Positions 34,274 through 42,994 of a DNA stretch of 64,000 nucleotides are shown here, piece by piece; position 1 is the stretch's first letter; each line of letters starts with the position of its first letter. The DNA is taken from the NCBI RefSeq assembly GCF_947331465.1, contig NZ_CAMZOK010000003.1, forward strand, positions 558,001 to 622,000. The letters run 5' to 3'. Both the position numbers and the translations under genes were made by a program. A model generated the notes under the pieces. The model was given only the letters and a program-made list of their open reading frames with translations. It ran no database searches and was not told the origin of the DNA. The stretch is from Shimia sp. Alg240-R146 (GTDB lineage: Bacteria > Pseudomonadota > Alphaproteobacteria > Rhodobacterales > Rhodobacteraceae).

Positions 34274-34912
34274 ATGAAGAAAATTATCACCCTTCTGTTT
34301 GCAGCAACCACAGCGGTCGCCGCAACAGCCCCCATAGCCCAAGCGGATGAGCCGTTCATTGGCGAAATTCGCTCGTTCGGCTTTAACTTTTGCCCCCGAG
34401 ATTGGGCGCCGCTAAACGGCCAACTGCTCGCCATCAGCGGTAATGACGCGCTGTTTTCGCTGCTCGGTACGATCTATGGCGGTGACGGCCGCACAACTTT
34501 TGCCCTGCCGGAATTGCGCGGGCGTATTCCGGTTGGCAATGGCAGTGGACCGGGATTGACACCTCGCACCGAAGGCCTGCGTGCCGGGACTGAAACCGAG
34601 CTTGTTCAAGTGTCCAACATGCCATCGCACACCCACCAGCCCGCAGGCACCGTCAGTGCGCAATTGGTTGCCAGCAGCGAAGCGCCCACAACCAACGATC
34701 CCAATGGAAACTACCTGCCGACCAGTGCCGGAAACTTCTACGCTTCGACGCCCGGCACCATTCAGGACATGGCAACCGGCAGTGTGAGCGTGGACATTTC
34801 GGCGGAGCACGTCGCCAACACAGGTGGCAGCCAACCCGTTATCAACATCGCACCGACGCTGGTGACAAACTACTGTATCGCCCTTTTTGGCATTTATCCG
34901 TCGCGGTCTTGA
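34274..34912 (+). CDS. Secreted tail-collar domain protein, copy 2
   Basis: 212 residues. Signal peptide MKKIITLLFAATTAVAATAP ending near IAQADEPF, then the same collar fold (FNFCPRDWAPLNGQLLAI, GDGRTTFALPELRGRIPVG) and the closing YCIALFGIYPSRS. It has the same two Cys positions as copy 1 and the histidines of SNMPSHTHQ, the position where T4 gp12-like collars bind metal. It lies 34 bases before copy 3. Confidence 0.88.
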   Translation: MKKIITLLFAATTAVAATAPIAQADEPFIGEIRSFGFNFCPRDWAPLNGQLLAISGNDALFSLLGTIYGGDGRTTFALPELRGRIPVGNGSGPGLTPRTEGLRAGTETELVQVSNMPSHTHQPAGTVSAQLVASSEAPTTNDPNGNYLPTSAGNFYASTPGTIQDMATGSVSVDISAEHVANTGGSQPVINIAPTLVTNYCIALFGIYPSRS

Positions 34913-34946
34913 GACAAACGGCCTTTCAGAAATTCAGGATGATAAC

Positions 34947-35591
34947 ATGAAAAAAATTACAAAAACTCTGGCCGTGGCGCTGTGCACGTTTGGTGCGGGC
35001 ACAACGCAATCGGTTGCGGACACCGACCCCTTTATCGGAACCATCATGCAAGTTGGCGAAAACTTCTGCCCGCGGGGCTGGGCGTCAGCCAACGGTGCGA
35101 TCCTCGCGATCTCGCAGCATACCGCGTTGTTTTCGCTGCTCGGCACGACTTACGGTGGCGACGGACGGACAACCTTTGCTCTGCCGGACCTTCGCGGGCG
35201 CTATAACATGCATGTCGGCACCGGCCCGGGCCTGTCGCCGAACCGCCAGGGCGAAGTCATTGGCCTGACTGACACCACGTATACGATCACCAATCTTCCT
35301 TCGCACTCCCATGCTGTAGGTGGAACGATGACAGCGTCAGTGGCGGCCAGCTCCAATGCGCCGAATACGGCGAGCCCGGCCAATAGCTACAAACCAACCT
35401 TCCCGGCTGGCGCCGCAATCTATGCGACCACAACCACGCCAAACGTCACGATGGGGGCCGGATCGGTCAACTTCACGCACAACGTGACGCTGGGCAACAA
35501 TGGCAACCAGCAACCGCTGACCAATATGCAGCCTTACACCGCGATCAACACTTGCATCGCGCTTGAAGGCACCTACCCCTCGCGCCCATAG
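34947..35591 (+). CDS. Secreted tail-collar domain protein, copy 3
   Basis: 214 residues from the ATG at 34947, which follows AGGATGATAAC. Signal peptide MKKITKTLAVALCTFGAGTT ending near SVADTDPF; collar domain with ENFCPRGWASANGAILAI, GDGRTTFALPDLRGRYNMH and the closing CIALEGTYPSRP. It is the third tandem member. The next gene (WbqC-like) starts 56 bases later on the same strand, suggesting that exported collars and sugar-modification enzymes share a transcript. Confidence 0.88.
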   Translation: MKKITKTLAVALCTFGAGTTQSVADTDPFIGTIMQVGENFCPRGWASANGAILAISQHTALFSLLGTTYGGDGRTTFALPDLRGRYNMHVGTGPGLSPNRQGEVIGLTDTTYTITNLPSHSHAVGGTMTASVAASSNAPNTASPANSYKPTFPAGAAIYATTTTPNVTMGAGSVNFTHNVTLGNNGNQQPLTNMQPYTAINTCIALEGTYPSRP

Positions 35592-35647
35592 ACAATCTGG
35601 GCCGCCGGACGCTGTCTGGCGGCCCAACCACCAATCGGACCATCAGA

Positions 35648-36340
35648 ATGCGCCCCAAATCCATCGCGATCATTCAGCCTTATTTCTTTCCCTACATGGG
35701 CTACTTCTCCTTGTTTGACAGGGCAGACGAGGTTGTATTTCTTGACTGCGTGCAATTCCCGCGCCGCGGACGGGTCCACCGTTGCGAAACGCCATCAGTT
35801 GAAGGAGCCGGCTGGCTGACGCTACCCGTCGCCAAGGCCGAAAGATCCATTAAAATCAGATCACTGCAGTTTGCTGACAACGCGAACCAAGAATGGTCAA
35901 AACGCCTTGCGCGTCAGCCATGGCATGACACCATAGCCCACAGCACAGCGATGAACTTGGTCGACCTTCTCTGTATTTCAACCACCTCTGTCACTGATTA
36001 CCTGTGTCGCCAAATCGACCGGATCTGCGACTATCTCGGTGTGCAACGCGCTCACGTGCGCAGCTCGCAACTCGACATCGATCCAACGCTGCGCGCGCAG
36101 GACCGCATTATCGCAATCGCCAAAAGCCGTGGGGCATCACACTATATCAACCCACCTGGTGGGCACGCGCTCTATTACCAGGACCGGTTTTCTCAGAACG
36201 GAATGAACCTGAGTTTCCTTCCGCCTTATGATGGCCCGTTTCGGTTTTTGTTGCCCGCGCTGGCCACATCCGACCGGACCGCCTTGCGAAATGACCTGGC
36301 ACGACAACGCACGCGGCCTTTGGTGTCGCCAAAACGATGA
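35648..36340 (+). CDS. WbqC family protein
   Basis: 230 residues. The N-terminal IAIIQPYFFPYMGYFSLFDR and VVFLDCVQFPRRGRVHR define the WbqC-like family, found in O-antigen and glycan clusters and thought to help modify amino sugars; the biochemical step is not established. It overlaps the start of the next gene (ATGA), so it is coupled to the DegT-type aminotransferase. Confidence 0.88.
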   Translation: MRPKSIAIIQPYFFPYMGYFSLFDRADEVVFLDCVQFPRRGRVHRCETPSVEGAGWLTLPVAKAERSIKIRSLQFADNANQEWSKRLARQPWHDTIAHSTAMNLVDLLCISTTSVTDYLCRQIDRICDYLGVQRAHVRSSQLDIDPTLRAQDRIIAIAKSRGASHYINPPGGHALYYQDRFSQNGMNLSFLPPYDGPFRFLLPALATSDRTALRNDLARQRTRPLVSPKR

Positions 36341-37527
36341 CACGCTCCGCAGACACCATCCACACCACCCTTTCTGATCCGAAAGTGCCAGTCTCCAAGC
36401 CCCGTTTGCCCACGGCGCAGGCGATCATGCCTTATCTGGAGTGTCTGGATCAAAGCCGGATTTACTCAAACCTGGGTCCGGTCAGCCAACAACTTCAAAA
36501 GCGGCTCGGAATGCTGCTTGGTGTGACTGAGGGCGGACTGTCGCTCACGTCGTCCGGCTCTACCGCACTGATCGGGGCCATTTTGGCCCGGGCGGGTCGC
36601 GCCGGCACCCGAAAACCTTTGGCGATATGTCCATCTTACACCTTTGTCGCCACGGTTTCCGCGATCCAATGTTGCGGCTACACGCCCTATCTTGTGGACG
36701 TCGCCCGCGACAGCTGGACGCCCGATCCAGAGGCACTGCACACCCATCCCCGTCTCGATGAAGTCGGTCTGGTGGTTATCACCGCGCCCTTTGGCCGTGT
36801 GCCCGACCTGGGGGCTTGGGCCAACTTCAGTCGCGACACCGGCGTGCCCGTGGTGATGGACGCCGCCGCAAGCTTTGACGTCTTGCTGCGCAGCGCCCAA
36901 GACTACCCGCCCGACATCCCAATCGCACTGAGTTTTCATGCAACCAAGGCATTTGGCTGCGGCGAAGGCGGTGGCGTTTTGACTTCAGACCCAGAGCTTC
37001 TGGAACGCGCTGTTCGCGCAACAAACAACGGTTTTTATGGCACACGGCAAGTCACCGGCGACAATATCAACGGCAAGATGAGCGAATACCACGCCTGTGT
37101 TGCTATGGCCGCGTTGGACGATTGGGCCGCCAAACTCTGGCAATTTCAGCAGGTGGCCAGCGCCTATCACCGCGCGGCCAAAACAAACGCAGTGACGCCG
37201 TTCCTCTGGATCGGCGGGGATGTTTCTTATGCCTATTCTCTGTTTGAGTCGGCGACGCCTGCGCAAGCCTTCGACCTTCGCCACCGCCTTGCAAACAAAG
37301 GGATAGACAGCCGGTTCTGGTACGGGTTTGGTCTGCATGCCGAGCCAGGTTTCGGCCCCTTTGAGGCTGACCCTTTACCGGTCACCCACGACCTGTCGCG
37401 GCGCTTGCTGGGCATTCCGTATTATTGCGACATGCCCAAAGGCGCGACGCAGGACATCTGCGCGACGATAGCAAAGGCCACGGCTGTTAGCTCAACAACA
37501 ATTTCCCGAAACGTTGCGCAGCTTTAG
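36337..37527 (+). CDS. DegT/DnrJ/EryC1/StrS family aminotransferase
   Basis: 396 residues, PLP fold type I sugar aminotransferase family. The PLP lysine lies in SFHATKAFGCGEGGGVL and the preceding Asp in VVMDAAASFDV. The N-terminal half carries LTSSGSTALIGAILAR for phosphate binding. Such enzymes install an amino group on a nucleotide-linked keto sugar. It is coupled to wbqC upstream. Its 3' end overlaps the convergent acetyltransferase gene by 41 bases. Confidence 0.88.
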   Translation: MTRSADTIHTTLSDPKVPVSKPRLPTAQAIMPYLECLDQSRIYSNLGPVSQQLQKRLGMLLGVTEGGLSLTSSGSTALIGAILARAGRAGTRKPLAICPSYTFVATVSAIQCCGYTPYLVDVARDSWTPDPEALHTHPRLDEVGLVVITAPFGRVPDLGAWANFSRDTGVPVVMDAAASFDVLLRSAQDYPPDIPIALSFHATKAFGCGEGGGVLTSDPELLERAVRATNNGFYGTRQVTGDNINGKMSEYHACVAMAALDDWAAKLWQFQQVASAYHRAAKTNAVTPFLWIGGDVSYAYSLFESATPAQAFDLRHRLANKGIDSRFWYGFGLHAEPGFGPFEADPLPVTHDLSRRLLGIPYYCDMPKGATQDICATIAKATAVSSTTISRNVAQL

Positions 37528-38158
37528 GCACCACATGAGTGGCACTCTCGCGGGCAAATGAACCCGCCTCCAGATCACTCAATACCGATGCACCAGCTCC
37601 AATCAGACACCCTTCGCCAACCGTGACGTTGTCGGCCACGCCACTTTTGCCGGCAAAGAAGCAGGACGGGCCAATCCGACAACTGCCGGCAATCGCCACA
37701 TGGGTGCTCACGAAACAATGGTCCCCGACATGCGTGTGATGCCCGATGTGGTTTCCGCTCCAGATCATCACGTTGTTGCCGATCTTGGCAAAAGGCTGAA
37801 TTGTATTGGCTTCGAGGATCAAACAGTTCTCACCTATCTGATCGGTATAAACGTGACTGGCAGGGTGAATGAACGTCAGAAAATCATACCCGCGCGCCTT
37901 GCCTTCCTCATACCGCTCCCGCCGCAACTGGTTCATGCCGCGATAACTCAGCGGTCCAAAAACCACCCCCTGATCCGGCGCAAAATGGGTCTCCAGCGTT
38001 TCCCAGTCGAAAACCGGTTTCCCCATGAATTGGGTCTTTCCGTCCCGGAATGCGGCGTCCACGGTGTAGCCGACGATCTCATGATCTGACTCCCGTTCAA
38101 GATATACCGTCAGGGTCTCTGAAACCTGACCGATGCCAAACAAAACCACCCGAGCCAT
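37487..38158 (-). CDS. NeuD/PglD-like acetyltransferase
   Basis: 223 residues. An N-terminal Rossmann-like part (VVLFGIGQVSETLTVYL) binds the nucleotide sugar, and a C-terminal left-handed beta-helix has hexapeptide repeats (IGENCLILEANTIQPFAKIG, IGHHTHVGDHCFVSTHVAIA, VTVGEGCLIGAGASVL). It probably acetylates an amino or hydroxy sugar. Its ATG overlaps the stop codon of the radical SAM gene (TAATG), so it is translated together with that enzyme. Confidence 0.85.
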   Translation of the reverse strand: MARVVLFGIGQVSETLTVYLERESDHEIVGYTVDAAFRDGKTQFMGKPVFDWETLETHFAPDQGVVFGPLSYRGMNQLRRERYEEGKARGYDFLTFIHPASHVYTDQIGENCLILEANTIQPFAKIGNNVMIWSGNHIGHHTHVGDHCFVSTHVAIAGSCRIGPSCFFAGKSGVADNVTVGEGCLIGAGASVLSDLEAGSFARESATHVVPKAAQRFGKLLLS

Positions 38159-39777
38159 TACACGTCCGCCATGTGATTTTTCGCGACACCTTCCTTGGCC
38201 TCAACACGCGCGGGTCCGATTATGTTCATCCCACGTTCAGTATTGTCGCGGGCATACAAATGCGTCTGGCGATAGTGGTGCCAATGCAACGCACACAGAT
38301 ACAGAAACACAGGAAAAGACATAGCCTTTACGGCCCGTTGCTTGCGATACTCCCGCATGTACATCTGAATTCCGCGCCACAACATGCCTTCACGCGCCAT
38401 CGCGCGCGCCAACCGAAAACCGATGATCCCCGAAGACACCAGCGCGCCGATGACACTGCCCCCCGTATCTGCGCGGGCAGCCATCGCCGCGCGTTTCTCT
38501 CGGAAGCCTTCCGAGCTTGTCACGTTGCGAACAACCCGCCCAAGGAACGCCTCAGCAGAATAGAGTTCCCGAAGCGCATCAGCGCAGCCATCAACCAACT
38601 CTTCGCGGGACATCTGTTTGGGGACAAAATTGCAGGCGTCATTGTCATCCGTCAGACGTCCCTCGGCACCAAGCCGATCATACAACGGAGTTTTGGGCAG
38701 GGCGACCAAAAGCCCGACAGACACCTGCGCGATGCTGGCGGCTTCGATGAACTGGACCTGCTCCTGAAAAATGCGCGTGTCATCATTATCGAACCCGACG
38801 ATGAAACCTGCTGAGGTCACAAGACCCGCGTCGCGAATGTGATCGAGCTTGGACAACATCGACTCACCGCGAATGTTTTGCAGCTTTTTGGTTTCCTTGA
38901 GCGACTCCGCACGCGGGCTTTCGATGCCAATGAAAACCTCGCGAAAATTGGCCTGAACCATAAGATCCATCAACTCCGGATCATCCGCCAGATTCAACGT
39001 CGCCTCTGTCGCTAAAGACAGCGGGTAGCCGTTCTCCTCCTGCCATTTAATGACCGCTGGAAGCATCTTTTTGACCGCGACCTTGTTGCCGATGAAATTG
39101 TCGTCCACCACCACACACACGCTGAACCCAGCCTGCCGCACGCCTTCAAGTTCGGCAACGACCTGCTCCGGTGTCTTCACCCTGGGACGCCTGCCAAAGA
39201 TCACAATGATGTCGCAAAACTCGCAGGTAAACGGGCAGCCGCGGGAATACTGAATGGACGCTGACACATAATGCTTGGTTTTCAGCAACTCAAAACGGGA
39301 TGGCGGAAGTGTCGACATATCCGTCGGCTCTTTTTGCTCGTAGCGGGCCTCAACGGGAGCCCCCTGCGCCAATGCTTCGATAAAATCCGGCCAGGTCTGA
39401 TCAGCTTCCCCGACAAAAACTACGTCGCACAAGCCGGCGAAAAACTTCTCGTTGATGGCGGCATATGGCCCGCCGACAACCACAGTTGCGGGCAGGTCCC
39501 GCACGTGTTCCAAAATCTCAACCATGCGCGCGCGTTGCACGATCTGGCCGGTCACACCAATCACGTCAAACCGGCGCAAAGCCTCAAAGTCGATTGCCTC
39601 CACCGACTCGTCAATCAACACAACTTCGTGGGTCGCAGGCAAAAGGCCTGCCAAAAGGGTCAGCACGCCCGGCATTGTCCAAGCCCGCTTGTCACCGGGC
39701 AACAGGGGCAAAGCGTATTCCCGCCCCCAATAAGAAGGCTCAAATTTCGGTGCAATCAGACAGATAGACAGTCTTTT
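38158..39777 (-). CDS. B12-binding domain radical SAM protein (DUF4070 type)
   Basis: About 539 residues from the TTG at 39777, which is preceded by AGGTGG; ATG 39801 and GTG 39837 would add N-terminal residues. The N-terminal cobalamin-binding domain starts LKRLSICLIAPKFEPSYWG; the radical SAM iron-sulfur motif CxxxCxxC is in SRGCPFTCEFCDIIVIFG; the C-terminus matches DUF4070 as in HpnP-like methylases. It lacks the usual B12 DxHxxG histidine in the part I could check, as do HpnP-like members. Likely a C-methyltransferase or rearranging enzyme for a lipid or sugar. A TGTATACA palindrome sits just upstream. Confidence 0.85.
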   Translation of the reverse strand, partial: KRLSICLIAPKFEPSYWGREYALPLLPGDKRAWTMPGVLTLLAGLLPATHEVVLIDESVEAIDFEALRRFDVIGVTGQIVQRARMVEILEHVRDLPATVVVGGPYAAINEKFFAGLCDVVFVGEADQTWPDFIEALAQGAPVEARYEQKEPTDMSTLPPSRFELLKTKHYVSASIQYSRGCPFTCEFCDIIVIFGRRPRVKTPEQVVAELEGVRQAGFSVCVVVDDNFIGNKVAVKKMLPAVIKWQEENGYPLSLATEATLNLADDPELMDLMVQANFREVFIGIESPRAESLKETKKLQNIRGESMLSKLDHIRDAGLVTSAGFIVGFDNDDTRIFQEQVQFIEAASIAQVSVGLLVALPKTPLYDRLGAEGRLTDDNDACNFVPKQMSREELVDGCADALRELYSAEAFLGRVVRNVTSSEGFREKRAAMAARADTGGSVIGALVSSGIIGFRLARAMAREGMLWRGIQMYMREYRKQRAVKAMSFPVFLYLCALHWHHYRQTHLYARDNTERGMNIIGPARVEAKEGVAKNHMADV

Positions 39778-39792
39778 CAATGGGATACCACC

Positions 39793-39800
39793 TGTATACA
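39793..39800. promoter_or_regulatory. TGTATACA site upstream of the radical SAM gene
   Basis: Same palindrome, in the shared context CCACnTGTATACATT, as at 32496-32510. It lies 16-23 bases before the chosen TTG start, in a region that also drives the divergent beta-propeller gene. Confidence 0.45.
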
Positions 39801-39957
39801 TTTCACGATAAACGGGTAATTGCACTTGTAAACACACTGTAACGTAGTCAATGTCTTATCAGAGGATTAGAAATCGGCATAGCTTTCTCAGCGCTTTGAT
39901 TGGCGCGTTTCCGGTCCAGAGCTTTCGGCACGCATTGCCAATTGGGGAGATATTTGC

Positions 39958-40917
39958 ATGCAGTCGTGCTGGCTTAGAAAGGGACAGTTTTTGTCTGTGC
40001 CGGACACCCACCCCTGGTGGCGATCACATGCGCAAATTCCAACGGTTTTACCAATCCACGACCGGTTATGGCGGCTGTATGTGGCCGGTCGAGACGCCAA
40101 CAACCGTGGCGCCAGCGTCCGCATCGACCTTGACCCGTCAAACGATATGAAAGTTCTATCAATTGCGCCGCAACCGTGCCTGCGGGTCGGGCCGGCAGGT
40201 GCATTTGATCAGGATGCGTCCGGCGTCACGTGCGCCGCGCCAGATGGCGACAAGGTGGTTTTTGGAACCTCCGGCCTGAGGCAGCTCACGGCGACGCCAT
40301 ACGAGCTTGGCATTGGCCTCGCTCACAGTTTGGACGATGGGGAAACGATCGAAAAGTCCGGTCAGGCCCCCGTGCTTGCAGCCGGGTCAACCAACCCTGC
40401 GGGCTGTGGTATTCCGCAAGTTATTCGTATGGGATCGCAATGGCACATGTGGTTTTCCAGCCTGCGAGAATGGACGTTTCCGTCCGACACCGACCCTGAG
40501 TTGCGATATGATATCCGGCACGCGGTTTCCGACGATCTCGCACGCTGGCGCGAGGACACTACACCCGCCATAGCCCTCGCCGGACCACACGAAGGCGGGC
40601 ACATGCGCCCTTGGGTTCAACAGACGTCTGACGGGTTTGAAATGTGGTACTGCACGCGCGGCCGGTATGACGCATCCGACCCAAGCCTGCGCGCCTACAA
40701 AATAGGCTATGCCACCTCGACGGATGGACGGGCTTGGACACGGCGCGATACCGCACATGCATACGCCAATCCACCGCAGCAGGGGGATTGGGACCACGAC
40801 ATGCAATGTTACCCTTCCATCATCCGCCACAACGGAACCAGCTATATGTTTTACTGCGGGAATGAATACGGACGACACGGCGTCGGCTATGCTGTGCGCC
40901 AAGAGGGGGACTGCTGA
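39958..40917 (+). CDS. Five-bladed beta-propeller glycosidase-like protein
   Basis: 319 residues, similar in pattern to GH43/GH32-like propellers found in polysaccharide loci: repeated blades with IPTVLPIHDRLWRLYVAGRD, IPQVIRMGSQWHMWFSSLRE, HMRPWVQQTSDGFEMWYCTR and YPSIIRHNGTSYMFYCGNE. No signal peptide, so cytoplasmic. The family often sits beside glycosyltransferases and may trim or transfer sugars. GGGGAG precedes the ATG. It overlaps or abuts the next gene (TGATTG). Confidence 0.75.
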   Translation: MQSCWLRKGQFLSVPDTHPWWRSHAQIPTVLPIHDRLWRLYVAGRDANNRGASVRIDLDPSNDMKVLSIAPQPCLRVGPAGAFDQDASGVTCAAPDGDKVVFGTSGLRQLTATPYELGIGLAHSLDDGETIEKSGQAPVLAAGSTNPAGCGIPQVIRMGSQWHMWFSSLREWTFPSDTDPELRYDIRHAVSDDLARWREDTTPAIALAGPHEGGHMRPWVQQTSDGFEMWYCTRGRYDASDPSLRAYKIGYATSTDGRAWTRRDTAHAYANPPQQGDWDHDMQCYPSIIRHNGTSYMFYCGNEYGRHGVGYAVRQEGDC

Positions 40918-41703
40918 TTGGCCCAAGTCGACCCGATCACCGTCATCATCCAATGCCGCAACCGCCCCCTGTACCTGTGGGCGTGCCTGGACAGCTTGTA
41001 TCGCCACACTCACCACCCGGCACGCTTCATTTTGACCGACAATGCCTCCGATGATCCGATGGTGCGCGAGGTTGTGCGCGGCTTTGAACGCCGATCGATG
41101 TTTCACAAAGTTGAGTGGCATTCTGAGAACGACCCAACCCGTTTGTTGCAGGCTGTACGAACCTATTCTGATGGTCTCGGTGACAAAATCGTGGTTTTTG
41201 ACAGCGACGTCGTGGTCTTTGACAGCGACCCCTGCTGGCTGACCCGGATGAGCACTTTGATGGACGAAAATCCTAAGCTAGGTCTGCTTGGGTCATATGT
41301 CGACAAGCGCGATTTCATTCCATACGACGACATAGCGCCGTTGCTGCACGACAAAACTCGCGCCGAGGCCAACGCGCTGACCAAGGCCACAAGTCCTGAG
41401 CGTGACTTGCCAGCCATTCAGCCTGATGAGCCGCTTATTGATCCGTTCAACCCGGCGGGACGCCTTGTGATGGCGCGCAAAAGCATCCTGCACAAATTGG
41501 TGTTCTCGCGGGACGGCCAAGTATATCGCCACGCCCGCAAAGCCGGTGTCCAATGCGCTATCGCGACCACAGTACTGCATCGGCATCTGTCGTTGCTAAA
41601 TGCCTATGACTATAGCGACTACAGCATGGAAGCCCGCAACGCGCATTTCGAAAAAGTCAGTGAGCCAACGCCCGTGGTCGAACCGCCGGATGACCAGGAT
41701 TAA
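40918..41703 (+). CDS. Family 2 glycosyltransferase
   Basis: 261 residues starting at a TTG that directly follows the stop of the propeller gene, with GAGGGGG upstream. The GT-A fold is shown by TVIIQCRNRPLYLWACLDSL, ILTDNASDDP and the DxD motif in VVFDSDVVVFDSDPCW, where the segment VVFDSD is repeated in tandem. The acceptor is unknown. It ends the surface-modification locus. Confidence 0.85.
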   Translation: MAQVDPITVIIQCRNRPLYLWACLDSLYRHTHHPARFILTDNASDDPMVREVVRGFERRSMFHKVEWHSENDPTRLLQAVRTYSDGLGDKIVVFDSDVVVFDSDPCWLTRMSTLMDENPKLGLLGSYVDKRDFIPYDDIAPLLHDKTRAEANALTKATSPERDLPAIQPDEPLIDPFNPAGRLVMARKSILHKLVFSRDGQVYRHARKAGVQCAIATTVLHRHLSLLNAYDYSDYSMEARNAHFEKVSEPTPVVEPPDDQD

Positions 41704-42153
41704 TGAAATGCAGTAAGACGCCAGCGGGTTTGTCGTGCACTATAGCGCGGGCGCAGTTGTGGCCGTGCAACGACCGATTGGTCCTCCCCGAACTGAAGCG
41801 GTCCGCCCCTATTAGTTAGGAAACGGAGGATCAGGTATGATCGAGAGCTGGGCGGTTCTGCCACCTGAGGGCATCTATGCCAGTGTGGCACTCGCAGAAC
41901 GCGAAGTTGAGGCATTGATGGGTGTAGTAAAATAACCGCTCGGGATCCGGTTGAACCCTCAACCATGTGCAGAGTTCACCTCAGCATCAAACCTATGACA
42001 TCCCAATGACGTTTGAGGGCATCATTCTGGCCAAACGCACCGCAAGCCAGCGGATTTTGCCGTTTCGGTATTTTGTTGCTGGCCCACAGAATGGTCGGAT
42101 GAAGGTGCTATAACCTGACGACGGTCACTGTTTCACGACGATGAAAACAGATT
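41704..42153. other. Gene-poor stretch, possible mobile-element remnant
   Basis: About 450 bases with no convincing gene. A sequence tggtcctccccgaactgaag near 41777, followed by a ribosome-binding site and a 32-codon frame (41837-41935), has the look of the left end and first reading frame of an insertion sequence, but no matching right end or transposase is visible. A second 35-codon frame lies at 42006-42113. Confidence 0.35.
41837..41935 (+). CDS. Very short ORF, possibly a remnant
   Basis: 32 residues (MIESWAVLPPEGIYASVALA and 12 more) preceded by a good ACGGAGGA seven bases upstream. The good initiation site suggests it once was, or still is, translated. It could be the truncated start of a longer gene in a decayed mobile element. 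Not recognised. Confidence 0.3.
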   Translation: MIESWAVLPPEGIYASVALAEREVEALMGVVK

Positions 42154-42684
42154 TTATGTACCCCATGGGCAGAGTTCTTCGACCTGTCGACGCCCAATTT
42201 TATTCAGTGTTTCTATGTTATCCAAATAAATCTTCTCGGGATCGGAAACGTGCGCAAGGACTTTGGTCATCTGATCTTGCCGCAGAAGATGTATGGTTGG
42301 GTAGGGTGAGCGATTGGTAAAGTGGCTAAGATCGTCTGCGGCCACTCCCTCAAATTGATATTGAGGGTGAAAAGATGCCAATTGCACATGCTCTGTCAGG
42401 TCTGCTTGCTCCAATAACTGCTGAAACCAGTCGAGTAGGGCGAGGTATTCATCGAACTCTTCCAGACCTTTAGTAAACATGAGCAAGCTGGTGGCAATGT
42501 CATGTTCGTTGGCTCCAAGCAGGCGCTGCAATTCACCCAAAAAGAACTGCTTTAGTAATGCATCGGTGGTGGCATCACATACAGCATAGTAGACTTGATC
42601 TCGGGTTATGACGCTGGAGGAAAATGGGCATAAGTTTAATCCTACGACCATTTGTTCAAGCCACAGACGGGTGTTTTTAACCAC
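42154..42684 (-). CDS. DUF1415 family protein
   Basis: 176 residues with the family signature TRLWLEQMVVGLNLCPFSSS and DWFQQLLEQADLTEHVQLAS. DUF1415 is found mainly in Gamma- and Betaproteobacteria, so its presence here is unexpected. The gene is clearly more AT-rich than the window as a whole. The only usable start is a GTG at 42684 without a ribosome-binding site, and the frame stays open upstream for about 130 bases without any start codon, suggesting the original 5' end was lost. It may not be expressed well. Confidence 0.8.
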   Translation of the reverse strand: MVKNTRLWLEQMVVGLNLCPFSSSVITRDQVYYAVCDATTDALLKQFFLGELQRLLGANEHDIATSLLMFTKGLEEFDEYLALLDWFQQLLEQADLTEHVQLASFHPQYQFEGVAADDLSHFTNRSPYPTIHLLRQDQMTKVLAHVSDPEKIYLDNIETLNKIGRRQVEELCPWGT

Positions 42685-42994
42685 ATCTTGATGAGCTATT
42701 GATAGCGTCTTGGGGTCAAACTTGGTGATACGATCAATCCTTCCTTGTTTGACGAGCTTAAAGCATATTTTTGCCCATACTCTGGTTTGTTTGCAAAAAC
42801 CAAAACCATCGACTTAGCGCTGTTGCAACCGTCTGTTTACCGCCAATGGCCTGAAGCACACAGGCTACACAACACACCTTCGATTATTGTGCTTAGACGG
42901 ACGTCGTGAGCAGTATTTCCCGAAGTAATAACCTTCGACCACTCAAATACTATCGCAATCGGCGTCGATATTAAGCTCTTGCTGCAAACACCAT
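42685..42994. other. AT-rich decayed DNA upstream of the DUF1415 gene
   Basis: No intact gene. On the minus strand, peptide-like fragments are split over frames (for instance IGGKQTVATALSRWF in one frame and VKQGRIDRITKFDPK in another), as expected for a degenerated gene. I could not identify it. Confidence 0.4.

Noticed and set aside
33538-35591. Prophage or tailocin assignment for the three tail-collar genes
   Set aside because: No capsid, sheath, baseplate, lysis or integrase genes are nearby, and all three proteins have Sec signal peptides.
37487-37527. A frameshift or misassembly at the DegT and acetyltransferase ends
   Set aside because: Both proteins have family-typical C-termini; the 41-base overlap is a plain convergent overlap.
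41777-41935. An intact insertion sequence
   Set aside because: Only something like one end and a short frame are visible; there is no transposase and no matching second end.
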